64,000 nucleotides of DNA from Paenibacillus sp. TCA20 (GCF_000732325.1 NZ_BBIW01000004.1:1-64000), one strand, 5' to 3'; positions 37,218 to 46,574 are shown, counted from the stretch's first letter. A program made the numbers and translations. The notes: generated from the letters alone by a model not told the origin.

Positions 37218-37243
37218 ATGCCCTCTTCAGGAGGGCATTTTTT
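37218..37243 (+). terminator. Terminator after glpD
   Basis: ATGCCCTC / GAGGGCAT stem with a 5-nt loop followed by five to six T residues. Confidence 0.85.
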
Positions 37244-37323
37244 ATCGGTGGTTTAGATAGAGTTCACCGGTTAAATTTGTTATCCTTAATAAGGAAATTG
37301 AAGATAACATGCGGAGGCGTTTC

Positions 37324-37620
37324 ATGGGTTGTCTTGGCTGGCTGTTTAGAGTGTTCGTTATGTTCACCGCCTTGGGGATTTTTATCGTAGGTGGAGGATA
37401 CATAGTGCTTACTTTTATTGAAGCCGTATTTTTTGAGGGTACATGGGGTCCGTTCTGGATTTCACTTGGTTTGTTTGTGGCAGCGAACTATGTAATGGGC
37501 TGGTTTATGCATGTCAGATGGAAGAACGATGATGTGGATATGCCCCTGTTTGCATTCATTTCCTGCACAATTATATTCAAAGGGATAAATCGCATGTTTG
37601 GTTTGTACCGGTCTTTGTGA
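37324..37620 (+). CDS. Small membrane protein of unknown function
   Basis: A 98-residue protein, not recognised. Three hydrophobic spans are visible: LFRVFVMFTALGIFIVGGGY, then WISLGLFVAANYVMGWF and a weaker LFAFISCTIIFKGI. It opens with a Cys-containing MGCLGWLF. The ATG at 37324 is preferred because CGGAGG is 6 bases upstream; the frame opens at 37309. It stands between glpD and an oxidoreductase without an obvious partner. Confidence 0.65.
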   Translation: MGCLGWLFRVFVMFTALGIFIVGGGYIVLTFIEAVFFEGTWGPFWISLGLFVAANYVMGWFMHVRWKNDDVDMPLFAFISCTIIFKGINRMFGLYRSL

Positions 37621-37655
37621 AATCGCTATCTTAATTAGAAAAGGGGAATTTGGAG

Positions 37656-38636
37656 ATGACACTCAGAATTGGAATTATCGGAACGGGCTGGTTTAGCAAG
37701 GTGCATGCCGGACTGCTGCAGCAGATGGAAGGGGTTAAGGTCCAGTCCATCCTTGGGACAAGCCAGGAGAAGGCAGACCGAATGGCAGCAGACTATGCTG
37801 CAAAAGGTTATGATCAGCTGACAGACATGCTGGATGCAGAACAGCTGGATGCGGTATATATTTGTGTTCCCCCTATGTCTCATGGGGAGATTGAGCTCGC
37901 GCTCATTGAGCGGAGCATTCCTTTTCTGGTGGAAAAGCCGCTGGCAACGGATCTTGCTCTACCGCAAAAGATAGAGGCTGCCATTCAGGAGAAGGGGCTG
38001 CTGACATCGGTAGGCTATCATTTCCGTTATCAGGAGACGGTGGACCAGCTGAGGCAGGATCTGGCCGGACATACCATTGGCATGGCAAATGGAGCGTGGA
38101 ATGGCGGCATGCCGGGAGTTGCTTGGTGGCGGCGTCAGGAAGGATCAGGCGGACAATTTATTGAACAAACGACACATATTGTAGATTTGCTGAGATATGT
38201 TGCCGGAGAGGTAGTGGAGGTTCAGGCCATGTACGCAAACCGCAGCCTGCACGAGCTTCATGAAGGTGTAAGTGTACCTGATGTGGGAACGGTCAATTTG
38301 CGGCTTGAGAGCGGAGTCGTAGCGAATATTTCCAATACATGTATTCTGCCGGATGGTGTGCCGGGTAGCAGCGGGCTGACCTTCTATTCATCTCGAGGCG
38401 TATGGAATTGGAATCCGGAGAGACTGCAGATTGCGCAGCCTGAGCCTGCAGGAATGACGATAACAGAGAATAAGAGTAACGCATACTTGCTGGAAAATGA
38501 GGCCTTCATCCATGGACTGCGTACAGGCGACCGAAGCCGTATCCGTTCAGACTATTCCGATGCTGTTCGTACACAAGCGGTCACGGTGGCTGCCCTGAAA
38601 TCTGCGCAGTCCGGAGAACGTGTGTCTCTTCTATGA
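37656..38636 (+). CDS. Gfo/Idh/MocA family oxidoreductase
   Basis: A 326-residue NAD(P)-dependent sugar or cyclitol oxidoreductase. The N-terminal Rossmann motif is IGIIGTGWFSKVHAGLL; the catalytic-site motif EKPLATDL and the substrate-domain GGQFIEQTTHIVDLLRY follow. The ATG at 37656 has AAAGGGG 9 bases upstream; the frame opens with a TTG at 37650. The substrate cannot be predicted. Confidence 0.87.
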   Translation: MTLRIGIIGTGWFSKVHAGLLQQMEGVKVQSILGTSQEKADRMAADYAAKGYDQLTDMLDAEQLDAVYICVPPMSHGEIELALIERSIPFLVEKPLATDLALPQKIEAAIQEKGLLTSVGYHFRYQETVDQLRQDLAGHTIGMANGAWNGGMPGVAWWRRQEGSGGQFIEQTTHIVDLLRYVAGEVVEVQAMYANRSLHELHEGVSVPDVGTVNLRLESGVVANISNTCILPDGVPGSSGLTFYSSRGVWNWNPERLQIAQPEPAGMTITENKSNAYLLENEAFIHGLRTGDRSRIRSDYSDAVRTQAVTVAALKSAQSGERVSLL

Positions 38637-38664
38637 TCTTCATCTAACATATATGACATAGCAG

Positions 38665-38707
38665 ACAGCCCTGTGCAGTCGCATTGATTCATTCTGCTCA
38701 GGGCTGT
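38665..38707. terminator. Hairpin between convergent genes
   Basis: ACAGCCCTG / CAGGGCTGT with an inner CAG/CTG, but no T-tract on either strand. A weak or Rho-assisted terminator. Confidence 0.4.
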
Positions 38708-38718
38708 AGCTCATCGAT

Positions 38719-39030
38719 TTATATAATCCACTGGGTAGACCATTCGTAAATTTCTTTAATAACGGGTTCAATCGCATGGCCCTTATCCGTGAGCTCGTAT
38801 TCGACACGTGGAGGAATTTCGGGATACATTTTGCGAGTGACAATACCAGCGACTTCCATCTCCTTCAGTCTTTCGGACAGCAGCCGGCCGCTGATGGCCA
38901 TAGCCGCTTCCAGCTCCGTAAAGCGTTTCGGGCCAGATAATAAATGATACATGATGAGGACAGCCCATTTCTTGCCTAAGAGGTCCATCGCCTGGGTAAT
39001 CGGGCATCGCTCGTTGTTTTGGGGCTCCAT
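38719..39030 (-). CDS. HxlR family transcriptional regulator
   Basis: A 103-residue winged-helix repressor. CPITQAMDLLGKKWAVLIMY carries the conserved redox-relevant N-terminal Cys, and RFTELEAAMAISGRLLSERL is the recognition region. Many HxlR proteins sense electrophiles or aldehydes through that Cys. GAGGTGATC precedes the ATG. It has no divergent partner: the plus-strand gene on one side ends toward it. The palindrome at the ribA-like promoter is a possible target, but that is speculation. Confidence 0.88.
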   Translation of the reverse strand: MEPQNNERCPITQAMDLLGKKWAVLIMYHLLSGPKRFTELEAAMAISGRLLSERLKEMEVAGIVTRKMYPEIPPRVEYELTDKGHAIEPVIKEIYEWSTQWII

Positions 39031-39074
39031 GAGATCACCTCGAATTGTAATAAAACAGCATCATATAAATGGAT

Positions 39075-39090
39075 ATAACGTTATTATACC
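39075..39090 (-). promoter_or_regulatory. -10 box and adjacent palindrome upstream of hxlR
   Basis: On the minus strand, TATAAT is followed directly by the palindrome ATAACGTTAT (39075-39084). This suits autoregulation, though the -35 is weak. Confidence 0.4.
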
Positions 39091-39166
39091 TCTTAACTCC
39101 ATAAATTCGAACTAACCCTCCCGATATTACCGAGAGGGTCATTGTGATTCATAGGTCTTCGTATTA

Positions 39167-39703
39167 CTAGAGAAGCTTCTTAAGCTGAGATACACGGCCT
39201 TGACTAATGCCTAATTTCTCAGCGATTTGATTCTGCGATATACCTGGATTGCCTTCTATAATTTCTTTCATTCTGCGAAGCATTTGGGCTGTCTTGGGAC
39301 GTACGTCACGGGCAAATTCATCCGATCCCGTTGAATATAGATGTTTATGTACAGCTGATGAACCTGCGTATTTCGGATCTGAAAATGGGGATAGACGATG
39401 TTCTTGGTTGGAATTAGTCGAACCTTGTCGATCAGATTCAGGCGTGTCCACCGAATGATCCGTAAATTTCAGTTCCTGGGCGCAGCTCTTGCAAATAAAT
39501 TGTTCCTTGAAATACATCTCCGTGTCCACATTTCCACAAAAAATGCATAGAGTAGACTTGTATTTCCGAAGAATTAATTCTTTACCTTCAATAAAAAACT
39601 CCAGCGGATCTCCGATATCGATCTCCATGGTGTCACGCATTTCCTTGGGAAGTACAATACGGCCAAGACGGTCGAGCGCTCTTTTCATACCGGTTCTTTT
39701 CAT
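39167..39703 (-). CDS. AbrB-like regulator with zinc ribbon and C-terminal HTH
   Basis: A 178-residue protein with an unusual three-part layout. Residues 6-48 are a SpoVT/AbrB swapped-hairpin DNA-binding domain (LDRLGRIVLPKEMRDTMEI). Residues 52-76 hold two CxxC pairs (CIFCG and CKSC), probably a zinc ribbon. After a polar linker, residues 138-178 form a second helix-turn-helix (ISQNQIAEKLGISQGRVSQL). Classic AbrB is about 95 residues and has neither addition. GGGGGA precedes the ATG at 39703. The targets are unknown. Confidence 0.8.
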   Translation of the reverse strand: MKRTGMKRALDRLGRIVLPKEMRDTMEIDIGDPLEFFIEGKELILRKYKSTLCIFCGNVDTEMYFKEQFICKSCAQELKFTDHSVDTPESDRQGSTNSNQEHRLSPFSDPKYAGSSAVHKHLYSTGSDEFARDVRPKTAQMLRRMKEIIEGNPGISQNQIAEKLGISQGRVSQLKKLL

Positions 39704-39814
39704 GGGTAATCTCCCCCGCTAATCAGCAGATATTATCATTTCTTCATTTTAAGGGAAGAATGTACTGCAATACAATAGGTTTTTTCAAAAATTAGCCAGT
39801 ATTATAGACTAATA

Positions 39815-40489
39815 TTATAGAAATACCGAAAATAAGGGGGAGACCATGAGGGTAACCAGAGCGGCAAGAACCATGGAAATGCTCGATATGGTACCCGTCA
39901 GCGGGCTGTATTCGAATGCTTTGGAAGTCCCGGTACCGTGCGCACTTGTGCCAAAAGCGATTCCTCTGGCAATCTCTCCATCGATTTTTAGCCATTTTAC
40001 TACATTGGGGCCGATCAGCAGTCCAGTAAGACCTGTAATGACAACGAAAACAGCAGTTATTTGCGGAATTCCGTCGATCATTGTCGAAATGTCCATAGCT
40101 ATCGGTGTTGTGATGGAGTGAGGAAGCAGACTGGTTTCCAGCGCTGTGCCCAGATTCAATAGTCTTGTGGTAACCAAGGTGGAGATGATGGCGGTAAGCG
40201 AGCCGATGGTCACTCCAGCCGCAATCTCTCGCCAGTTCTTCTTCAAAGCATCGAAATGCTTGTAGAGCGGTATTGCAAAAGCGATCGTAGCAGGCTGAAG
40301 CAGCAGTGTAATGAGACTGCCGCCCTCGTTATATGTCTCATAAGGCGTGCCGGTCAGAAGCAGAACGACGACAATCACCGCAGGTACGATGAGCAGCGGG
40401 GAGAGGTAGACCTTAGGGAATTGTTTATACATTTTTTTGGCCAGCAGATAGATGGCTATGGTGAACAGGAGACACAGCAGGGCTGTCAT
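39815..40489 (-). CDS. cidB: CidB/LrgB family membrane protein
   Basis: A 224-residue integral membrane protein with about seven spans and the family block TTPIAMDISTMIDGIPQITA and GTSAHGTGTSKAFE. CidB/LrgB proteins pair with CidA/LrgA and act in murein hydrolase control or pyruvate/acetate transport. The ATG at 40489 (MTALLCLLF) has AAAGGAGAA at the right distance; the frame opens 66 bases earlier. Its 5' end overlaps cidA by 65 bases. Confidence 0.87.
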   Translation of the reverse strand: MTALLCLLFTIAIYLLAKKMYKQFPKVYLSPLLIVPAVIVVVLLLTGTPYETYNEGGSLITLLLQPATIAFAIPLYKHFDALKKNWREIAAGVTIGSLTAIISTLVTTRLLNLGTALETSLLPHSITTPIAMDISTMIDGIPQITAVFVVITGLTGLLIGPNVVKWLKIDGEIARGIAFGTSAHGTGTSKAFEYSPLTGTISSISMVLAALVTLMVSPLFSVFL

Positions 40490-40856
40490 AGGGTTTATTC
40501 TCCTTTCTCTTGGTGATGGCCTGAGCCGCAAGCCCGGATAGTGCCATGACGACAAATGTACTGATAAGAATGACGAGCAGAATGCTGAGACCGCTCTGTT
40601 TCATGAGATCCAGATGGTTCATGATTCCGACAGCGGAAGGAATGAAGAATAGCAGCATTTCTGCTAGCAGCCAGCTGGCACCGGCCTCGATCCAGCGCAG
40701 CTTCACGATACCCGTCTTCAACAGTATGAATAGCAATAGCATGCCGATGATGGAGCCGGGGATCGGCAGCTGTAAGAGCTGTACCAACCCATTCATCACA
40801 AATGAGATGACGAGCAGAATCACGACTTGAAATAGGATCGTTCCCGTTTGCTTCAT
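40425..40856 (-). CDS. cidA: CidA/LrgA family holin-like protein
   Basis: A 143-residue membrane protein with four spans and the LrgA motif LQLPIPGSIIGMLLLF. It partners CidB, whose gene starts inside its 3' end. The polar C-terminal tail (KENKPYDSPAVSPVHHSH) is longer than usual and lies in the overlap. AAAGGAGGCGG is upstream. The order cidA-cidB with a divergent LysR gene matches ywbHG/ywbI of Bacillus subtilis and cidABR of staphylococci. Confidence 0.85.
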   Translation of the reverse strand: MKQTGTILFQVVILLVISFVMNGLVQLLQLPIPGSIIGMLLLFILLKTGIVKLRWIEAGASWLLAEMLLFFIPSAVGIMNHLDLMKQSGLSILLVILISTFVVMALSGLAAQAITKRKENKPYDSPAVSPVHHSHLSAGQKNV

Positions 40857-40902
40857 AAGATGAGTCCGCCTCCTTTATATTAAGGTTATAATGATGTCTT
40901 CC

Positions 40903-40918
40903 ATTCGTTGTATCGAAT
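40903..40918. promoter_or_regulatory. Candidate LysR-type binding site upstream of cidA
   Basis: ATTCG-TTGTAT-CGAAT is a palindrome that contains a T-N11-A core. It lies about 50 bases upstream of cidA in the divergent region. Confidence 0.4.
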
Positions 40919-41031
40919 CCTAGAATGTATACTAGTTGTTACTGAAATTTTACATGATCTATTTTCATGAGTAAAATGCATAATAAGCATGCCTATCATT
41001 CCATTTTTCTATAGAAGGAGATCGTTAATCG

Positions 41032-41919
41032 ATGGATATTCGGCATTTGCAGTATTTTCTCGAGGTGGCAAGGCAGCACAGCTTCACGAAGGCAGCACAG
41101 GTGCTGTTCATCACGCAGCCAACGATCAGCAAAACGGTAAAGAGTCTTGAGGACGAGCTTGGTGTGACCCTGCTTGATCGTTATGGCAAGAACGTGAAGC
41201 TGACCGATGCAGGCGAGGTATTTGCCCGGCAGGCCCAGGAGATCGTAACTTCATTCCACAACTTATCCTCCGAGCTGGATGACCTGATGAATTTGAAGAA
41301 AGGGCATATCCGAATCGGGCTCCCGCCTATGATTGGCGCTTCTTTTTTTCCTAAAGTAATTGGAGCATTCTATAAGCAGTATCCGAACATTACAATTCAG
41401 CTGTTTGAGGATGGCGGGAAGAAGGTCGAGAATGATATTCTGTCGGGCGCGCTGGACGTGGGGGTAACGGTACTGCCAGCAGATGAGGATTTATTCGACA
41501 GCTATATTTTCGTTGATGAATCCCTGAAGGTCGTGCTTCACCCCACACATCCACTTGCAGAACAGGATGAGATTCAATTGGCTGAGCTTAGCGAGGATGG
41601 ATTTATTTTGTTCCGCGAGGATTTCTCACTGCATGACCGGATTATTGGCGCCTGTCAGAAGGCAGGATATCAGCCGCGAATTATATATGAGAGCGCACAG
41701 TGGGATCTGATCAGCAACATGGTCGCCGCCGGACTCGGGGTTGCTCTGCTGCCGGAGACGATCTGCAGAGAGCTTCGCCAGGAGGAGGTAAGGATACTTA
41801 AGCTGAAGGAGCGGATTCCATGGGATCTCGGCATGGTGTGGCGGAAGGATCGCTACCAGTCATTTGCGGTACGAGAGTGGATTGCTTTCTCAGAGAAAAT
41901 GCTAAAGCCTAAGGACTAA
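41032..41919 (+). CDS. LysR family regulator of cidAB
   Basis: A 295-residue regulator. Residues 1-60 form the LysR winged helix (RHLQYFLEVARQHSFTKAAQ, TQPTISKTVKSLEDELGV). A two-lobe effector domain follows (GLPPMIGASFFPKVIGAF and GLGVALLPE). AAGGAGA lies 9 bases before the ATG. The divergent cidAB pair is its likely target; related CidR proteins respond to acetate or pyruvate. Confidence 0.9.
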   Translation: MDIRHLQYFLEVARQHSFTKAAQVLFITQPTISKTVKSLEDELGVTLLDRYGKNVKLTDAGEVFARQAQEIVTSFHNLSSELDDLMNLKKGHIRIGLPPMIGASFFPKVIGAFYKQYPNITIQLFEDGGKKVENDILSGALDVGVTVLPADEDLFDSYIFVDESLKVVLHPTHPLAEQDEIQLAELSEDGFILFREDFSLHDRIIGACQKAGYQPRIIYESAQWDLISNMVAAGLGVALLPETICRELRQEEVRILKLKERIPWDLGMVWRKDRYQSFAVREWIAFSEKMLKPKD

Positions 41920-42020
41920 ACAGAAGGGATATTCCCTGATACAATGACTTTGAAGTGACGATTCAATACTTAGACCATGACCCACATCGAACTTTAGATA
42001 AGTTAAAGGAGGAAGCCCGA

Positions 42021-42875
42021 ATGAAACTGCGTGTATCTGCCGTACAATACAAGCTTCAGACCATTACCAGCTTTGAGCAGTTTGCAGCCCAGGTGGAGCA
42101 TTATATAAAGACAGCCGAAGAATTTGGCGCCGAGTTTATCCTGTTTCCAGAGTTTATGACAACACAGCTGATGTCCATCGGTGATGAGAATGGGAAGGCA
42201 CTTGGAATCGAGGATTTACCGAATTTTACAGAGGCTTACGAGGCTTTATTTACACAGCTCGCGAAGCACTACAATGTCCATATTATTGCAGGCACCCATG
42301 TGATCAAGCAGGATGACAAGCTGCTGAATACCGCACATCTATTTTACCCGGACGGCGCGATCGGACGGCAGCCGAAGCTGCATATTACGCCTACGGAAGT
42401 GACGGAATGGAATATGGGAGCAGGCGAGGGACTAACGGTATTTGAGACAGATAAAGGAACAATTGCGGTGCTCACCTGCTACGATATCGAGTTTCCTGAA
42501 ATTGTCCGCATGGCCAAAGCCAAGGGAGCGGATGTGATCTTCTGCCCTTCTTGTACGGATGACCGTCACGGATTCTATCGTGTTCGGTACACAAGTCATG
42601 CAAGAGCTGTAGAGAATCAAGTATATGTGGTTCTGACCGGGACTGTCGGAAGCCTGCCGACCGTTGACTTCATGCGCGCCAATTATGGTCAGGCTGCGAT
42701 CATTACCCCGAATGATATTCCGTTTCCACCGCGTGGAATTATGGCCGAAGGGGAAATCAATGATGATATGATCGTAACTGCGGATCTGGATCTGGATCTG
42801 CTGTATGAAGTACGTGAGCGCGGAGCGGTTACAACCTGGCGTGACCGCCGGGTAGATCTGTACCCAGACTGGTAG
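42021..42875 (+). CDS. Nitrilase-superfamily carbon-nitrogen hydrolase
   Basis: A 284-residue amidase-type enzyme. The Glu-Lys-Cys triad appears in FILFPEFMTT, RQPKLHITPTE and VLTCYDIEFPE. The exact amide substrate is unknown. The ATG at 42021 has AAAGGAGG 8 bases upstream; the frame opens at 41955 without a ribosome site. Two GNAT acetyltransferase genes follow closely. Fused nitrilase-GNAT proteins (YhcX type) exist in Bacillus, so the neighbours are probably functional partners. Confidence 0.88.
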   Translation: MKLRVSAVQYKLQTITSFEQFAAQVEHYIKTAEEFGAEFILFPEFMTTQLMSIGDENGKALGIEDLPNFTEAYEALFTQLAKHYNVHIIAGTHVIKQDDKLLNTAHLFYPDGAIGRQPKLHITPTEVTEWNMGAGEGLTVFETDKGTIAVLTCYDIEFPEIVRMAKAKGADVIFCPSCTDDRHGFYRVRYTSHARAVENQVYVVLTGTVGSLPTVDFMRANYGQAAIITPNDIPFPPRGIMAEGEINDDMIVTADLDLDLLYEVRERGAVTTWRDRRVDLYPDW

Positions 42876-42897
42876 AGAAGGCAGGTGAGCTTTTGCG

Positions 42898-43559
42898 GTG
42901 TATCATAAAGAGATGTATATCCTAAGTGAGGGCAAGCCGGTTCCTGTCGTCATTCGGAATTATACCGAGACTGACTTTGATGAACTGATTGCGATTCAGG
43001 CAGAATGCTTCCCTCCGCCCTTTCCACCAGAGCTGTGGTGGAGCAGAGAACAGCTGAGCAGCATATTACTTTATTTCCACAAGGTGCGCTCACGGTAGAG
43101 GTGGACGGCATATTAGCTGGCTCAATGACGGGGCTGCGCACGATGTTCGACCCGGCGCATCCTGAGCATACCTGGGCAGAAGCAACCGATGAAGGCTATA
43201 TTCGAAATCACCAGCCGGATGGTGATACACTATATGTCGTGGATATCAGTGTCCGCCCTGCTTATCGCAAGCTTGGCATTGGACAGCTGCTCATGCAATC
43301 CATGTACCATGTCGTTATACAGGAAGGTGCTCTGCGGCTTCTGGGAGGCGGCCGAATGCCCGGGTATCATACAGTAGCGGACAAGATGAGTGCTGCAGAA
43401 TACCTGTCCGCCGTCACCTGCGGTGAGCTTCGTGATCCCGTCATTTCTTTTTTGCTTCGCTGTGGGCGAACACCCGTGGCTGTCGCTGAGAATTACCTGG
43501 ATGATGAGGAATCCTGTCACTATGGAGCACTGATGGAATGGCGTAATCCGTTTAAGTAA
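42898..43559 (+). pseudogene. GNAT acetyltransferase with a -1 frameshift
   Basis: The first 163 bases encode RNYTETDFDELIAIQAECFP and WWSREQLSS, a normal GNAT N terminus, then run into a stop at 43098 in frame 1. The rest (HITLFPQGALTVEVDGILAG, then VVDISVRPAYRKLGIGQLLM with the acetyl-CoA loop) continues in another frame to 43559. One missing base near 43060-43062 (AGCAGCATATT where AGCAGCCATATT would restore the frame) explains the break. It may be a true mutation or a sequencing error. The probable start is GTG 42898, with AGGTGA upstream. Confidence 0.8.
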
Positions 43560-43581
43560 GCTGAAGGAGGAGGTAGTCATT

Positions 43582-44253
43582 ATGGAATATATTCGTATTG
43601 TCTCAATCAAGGATCCGCTGTTTGCACAAATGCATAAGCTGATGCAGGAGGTATTTCCTCCGGAGGAAGTGCTCGAATTCTCCTTGTGGGAGGATCCATT
43701 GAAGGACCCGGGTATCCGGGTATTCGTGGCGGTGCTGGACGATCAGGTGGTTGGTGCTACGGAGTATCGTTATTATTCGGATTGGAATGTAGCGATGACC
43801 GATTTCACGATTATCGGGCGTGATGGACTCGGGATCGGACCGTTTCTGGCCAATGCGCGCCGGCGTGATCTGAGAGGCCTGGCACAAGCGGAAGGCAAGG
43901 AGCTCTTTGGCATGTTTGCTGAAATCTATAATCCCTACATATCGGATGAGCATGAATTTGGCGGCATCAAGTCGATGAATCCTTATGTCCGTAGAGAAGT
44001 GCTGTCTCACCTGGGTTATTTGAGAATCGATTTCCCTTATGTCCACCCTTCATGGCAAGGTGATGGACAGGCGGTCGGCGGGCTTGATCTGTGCTTCTTG
44101 CCGACAGATGAATCACAGAAGGGGATCTCCAGCAAGCTGGTGGCGAACTTCCTGAAGCGCTATTATGCCGTGCTGCCTGTTAAGCCGGCAGAGTGGACTT
44201 CCATGGTGGATCAGCTGGAGGAGCAGGAGGAACTGAAGCTGCTTCCGCTCTAA
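43582..44253 (+). CDS. GNAT family N-acetyltransferase
   Basis: A 223-residue protein with GNAT-like layout: FVAVLDDQVVGATEYRYY (beta strands 2-3), DFTIIGRDGLGIGPFLANAR in place of the acetyl-CoA loop, and a long C-terminal extension. The Q/RxxGxG/A loop is only partly conserved. The substrate is unknown. GGAGGAGGT is well placed before the ATG. It lies 22 bases after the frameshifted GNAT gene, in the nitrilase operon. Confidence 0.75.
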   Translation: MEYIRIVSIKDPLFAQMHKLMQEVFPPEEVLEFSLWEDPLKDPGIRVFVAVLDDQVVGATEYRYYSDWNVAMTDFTIIGRDGLGIGPFLANARRRDLRGLAQAEGKELFGMFAEIYNPYISDEHEFGGIKSMNPYVRREVLSHLGYLRIDFPYVHPSWQGDGQAVGGLDLCFLPTDESQKGISSKLVANFLKRYYAVLPVKPAEWTSMVDQLEEQEELKLLPL

Positions 44254-44343
44254 TTGGGCTGACAATAGCGAAGCCGAATGATCCACGGACAGATCTGATG
44301 CCTAGCTTGAATAATCAGTTGTCTGGTCCGAATATAGAATGAA

Positions 44344-44376
44344 AATAAGCCTTCTGCCAGCGGCAGAAGGCTTATT
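44344..44376. terminator. Bidirectional terminator
   Basis: AATAAGCCTTCTGCC / GGCAGAAGGCTTATT, a 15-bp perfect stem with a 3-nt loop, between converging genes. Confidence 0.9.
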
Positions 44377-44409
44377 TGTTGCTTATCGTTATAAATCGAA
44401 ACGACTCTA

Positions 44410-46368
44410 TTATTCCTCTGTCTGAGTGCGCTCAGGCAGCTGTGACACATAGCTGTATGAATAATGCATCAGGGCAAGTGCTCGCTCGTATTGATCTTGG
44501 CTTACGTCAGGAACTTCCGTTCCTGAGGCTTCCTTCGCGAGCAGAGGGTCTTCGGGAGACTTAAGAGAATCTATAAATTCCTTGGATGCTGTTTCTTCAA
44601 TCTCAGGCAGCTTATGCTGCGTGCCATCTTCAAATCCACTGCCAGGAATAAACATTCCCTCCTGGCTGATGAACGATCCGGTTGGCAGATAATAGCGCTC
44701 AGGAAGCAGATTCGGCTGTCCGCTCAGCAGATCCTGGCCAAAATGAATATAATCGTCCATTGAGATGCCCAGCAGGCTCGCCACCGTCGGTACGATATCG
44801 ACCTGACCGCCAAGCTGATCTACTCTTGCACCTTCTACAACACCAGGGGCAGAAATAACGAGCGGAATATTGATCATGTCTGCCATGGAATATTCACGTC
44901 CGAATATTTCCTTCATCAGAGCTTTGTCCTCCGATTCAAGTGAATAGATGGGCAGGCCCAGGTGATCGCCATATACAACGATGAGACTGTTATCCCAGAC
45001 ACCATTCTCTTTCAGCTGCTCGATAAACAGGCCGAGCTCGTAATCGGCGTAATTCTGTGCACGAATATAATTGCCGACCAGTGTTCCCTCGAAACGTTCC
45101 GGCAGGTCCATCTTGTATCTGTCCTCAGGCAAATGGTAAGGATGATGGGCAGACATCGAAATGACCTGTGAATAGAAAGGCCGCCCTTCCTCTTGCAGAG
45201 CTGCCAGCTCCTCTGCTGTCTTACGGTACAGCACGGCATCTGATGCCGCGAATGCAATCATATCCTCTTCCCCGAAAAAGTCATATTCGTAGTAATCTCC
45301 AAAACCGAGAGCAGAGTACATCTCCAGCCGATTCCAGAATTCTACATGGTTTGTATGGAAAGTGGTTGTATTATAGCCGTTCTCTGTAAGCAGTTTTGGC
45401 AGACTTGGCACTTCATAGTCCGCATACTCCTGTGAAGCAGCCCCACGCGGTGGGATGTAGTAGGAGGAATTGACGACAAACTCGGCGTCAGAGGTATTCC
45501 CCTGCCCGACCTGCTGATAAAAATGCGGGAAATACAAGCTTTCCTGCGCCAGTTTATTCAGATTAGGCGTAACTTCTTGGCCATCCACGTTCAGCCCGAC
45601 CAGGAAATTCTGGAAAGACTCGAGCTGTATGATAATCACATTGCGGCCCTTGGCTGAGTCCCAGTAGCTGGATATGGTGGACTCTGGTGCATCGATGCCT
45701 TTGAGCTCATTAATGCTCTCCTGGGTAATCTCCTTCTGAGGCACCGGGTCCTCAGGTCTGTCTGAGGCAATCAAGAATGCCTCGTAATTGAGTATACCCA
45801 TGGATTCCGCTTGATTCAGCTCATTCATACTCGCGCGGTTCGGCCAGATGTTAAATATGGTGATGATGGCCGAGATGACGAATATGCTGGCAGCGGTTCT
45901 CTTCCCAAGCCGTGGCAGCTTCTTCGGCGTATAGAATACCTGTTTATTCATACGAATGCGGCGCTGGATGAAATATACGAGCAGCACAATAATATCTACA
46001 AAAATAAGCAGATAATAAGGAGCAAGCAGTGAGAAGATACTGCTGTTGACCGAAGTTACCTGATTAACCTGGGCAAGAGCATGGTAGGTAACGATGACTC
46101 CGTAATATTTGTAGTACATAATAGCCGCAAAAAAGATAATCGTTATGATGAGGTTCGTTATCATGTAATACCCGATCTTTCTCTTGTCAGCGAAGCGTTC
46201 AATAATGGCAAAGATCAGCCATACAAAAGGAATCTCGGTCAAGAGAGGCTGCCAGAATGGGATATCATCAAATATGGCGTACCAGGTAAGGTAGCTCTTG
46301 ATCAGCATGATTAAGGTAAAGAAAACAAACGGCTTGGTTAAGAAAGTCTTCCAAGCGAAGCGTTCCAA
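44410..46368 (-). CDS. LTA synthase family protein (sulfatase-like phosphoglycerol transferase)
   Basis: A 652-residue membrane enzyme. Five N-terminal spans (FVFFTLIMLIKSYLTWYAIF to ISAIITIFNIWPN) are followed by an extracellular sulfatase-fold domain with VIIIQLESFQ, the catalytic Thr in GQGNTSDAEF, and VYGDHLGLP. It polymerises glycerol-phosphate from phosphatidylglycerol onto a lipid anchor. The frame opens at 46461, but the preceding residues look non-coding; TTG 46368 with GGAAGGAAGGCGG upstream is the likeliest start. Transcribed alone on the minus strand. Confidence 0.87.
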   Translation of the reverse strand: MERFAWKTFLTKPFVFFTLIMLIKSYLTWYAIFDDIPFWQPLLTEIPFVWLIFAIIERFADKRKIGYYMITNLIITIIFFAAIMYYKYYGVIVTYHALAQVNQVTSVNSSIFSLLAPYYLLIFVDIIVLLVYFIQRRIRMNKQVFYTPKKLPRLGKRTAASIFVISAIITIFNIWPNRASMNELNQAESMGILNYEAFLIASDRPEDPVPQKEITQESINELKGIDAPESTISSYWDSAKGRNVIIIQLESFQNFLVGLNVDGQEVTPNLNKLAQESLYFPHFYQQVGQGNTSDAEFVVNSSYYIPPRGAASQEYADYEVPSLPKLLTENGYNTTTFHTNHVEFWNRLEMYSALGFGDYYEYDFFGEEDMIAFAASDAVLYRKTAEELAALQEEGRPFYSQVISMSAHHPYHLPEDRYKMDLPERFEGTLVGNYIRAQNYADYELGLFIEQLKENGVWDNSLIVVYGDHLGLPIYSLESEDKALMKEIFGREYSMADMINIPLVISAPGVVEGARVDQLGGQVDIVPTVASLLGISMDDYIHFGQDLLSGQPNLLPERYYLPTGSFISQEGMFIPGSGFEDGTQHKLPEIEETASKEFIDSLKSPEDPLLAKEASGTEVPDVSQDQYERALALMHYSYSYVSQLPERTQTEE

Positions 46369-46526
46369 ATGTACCGCCTTCCTTCCACTTGCAAGCAGTC
46401 TGCAATGTAAAATAATGGTATTAGTATACAATAAGATCGGGTGCTTGTTACAGCACTGCAATAAAATATTATCCTATGGATTTAAAAAGTTGTCAAAATC
46501 GGTCAGGTGGGAAATGAATGTAAAAT

Positions 46527-46574
46527 AGCCCGCATTCACCAGCCCCAAATGATCAGGATCAGGTAATACGGGCT
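46527..46574 (-). terminator. Terminator of the hmoB-like gene
   Basis: AGCCCGTATT / AATGCGGGCT stem with a long loop and an ATTTT tail on the minus strand. Confidence 0.6.
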
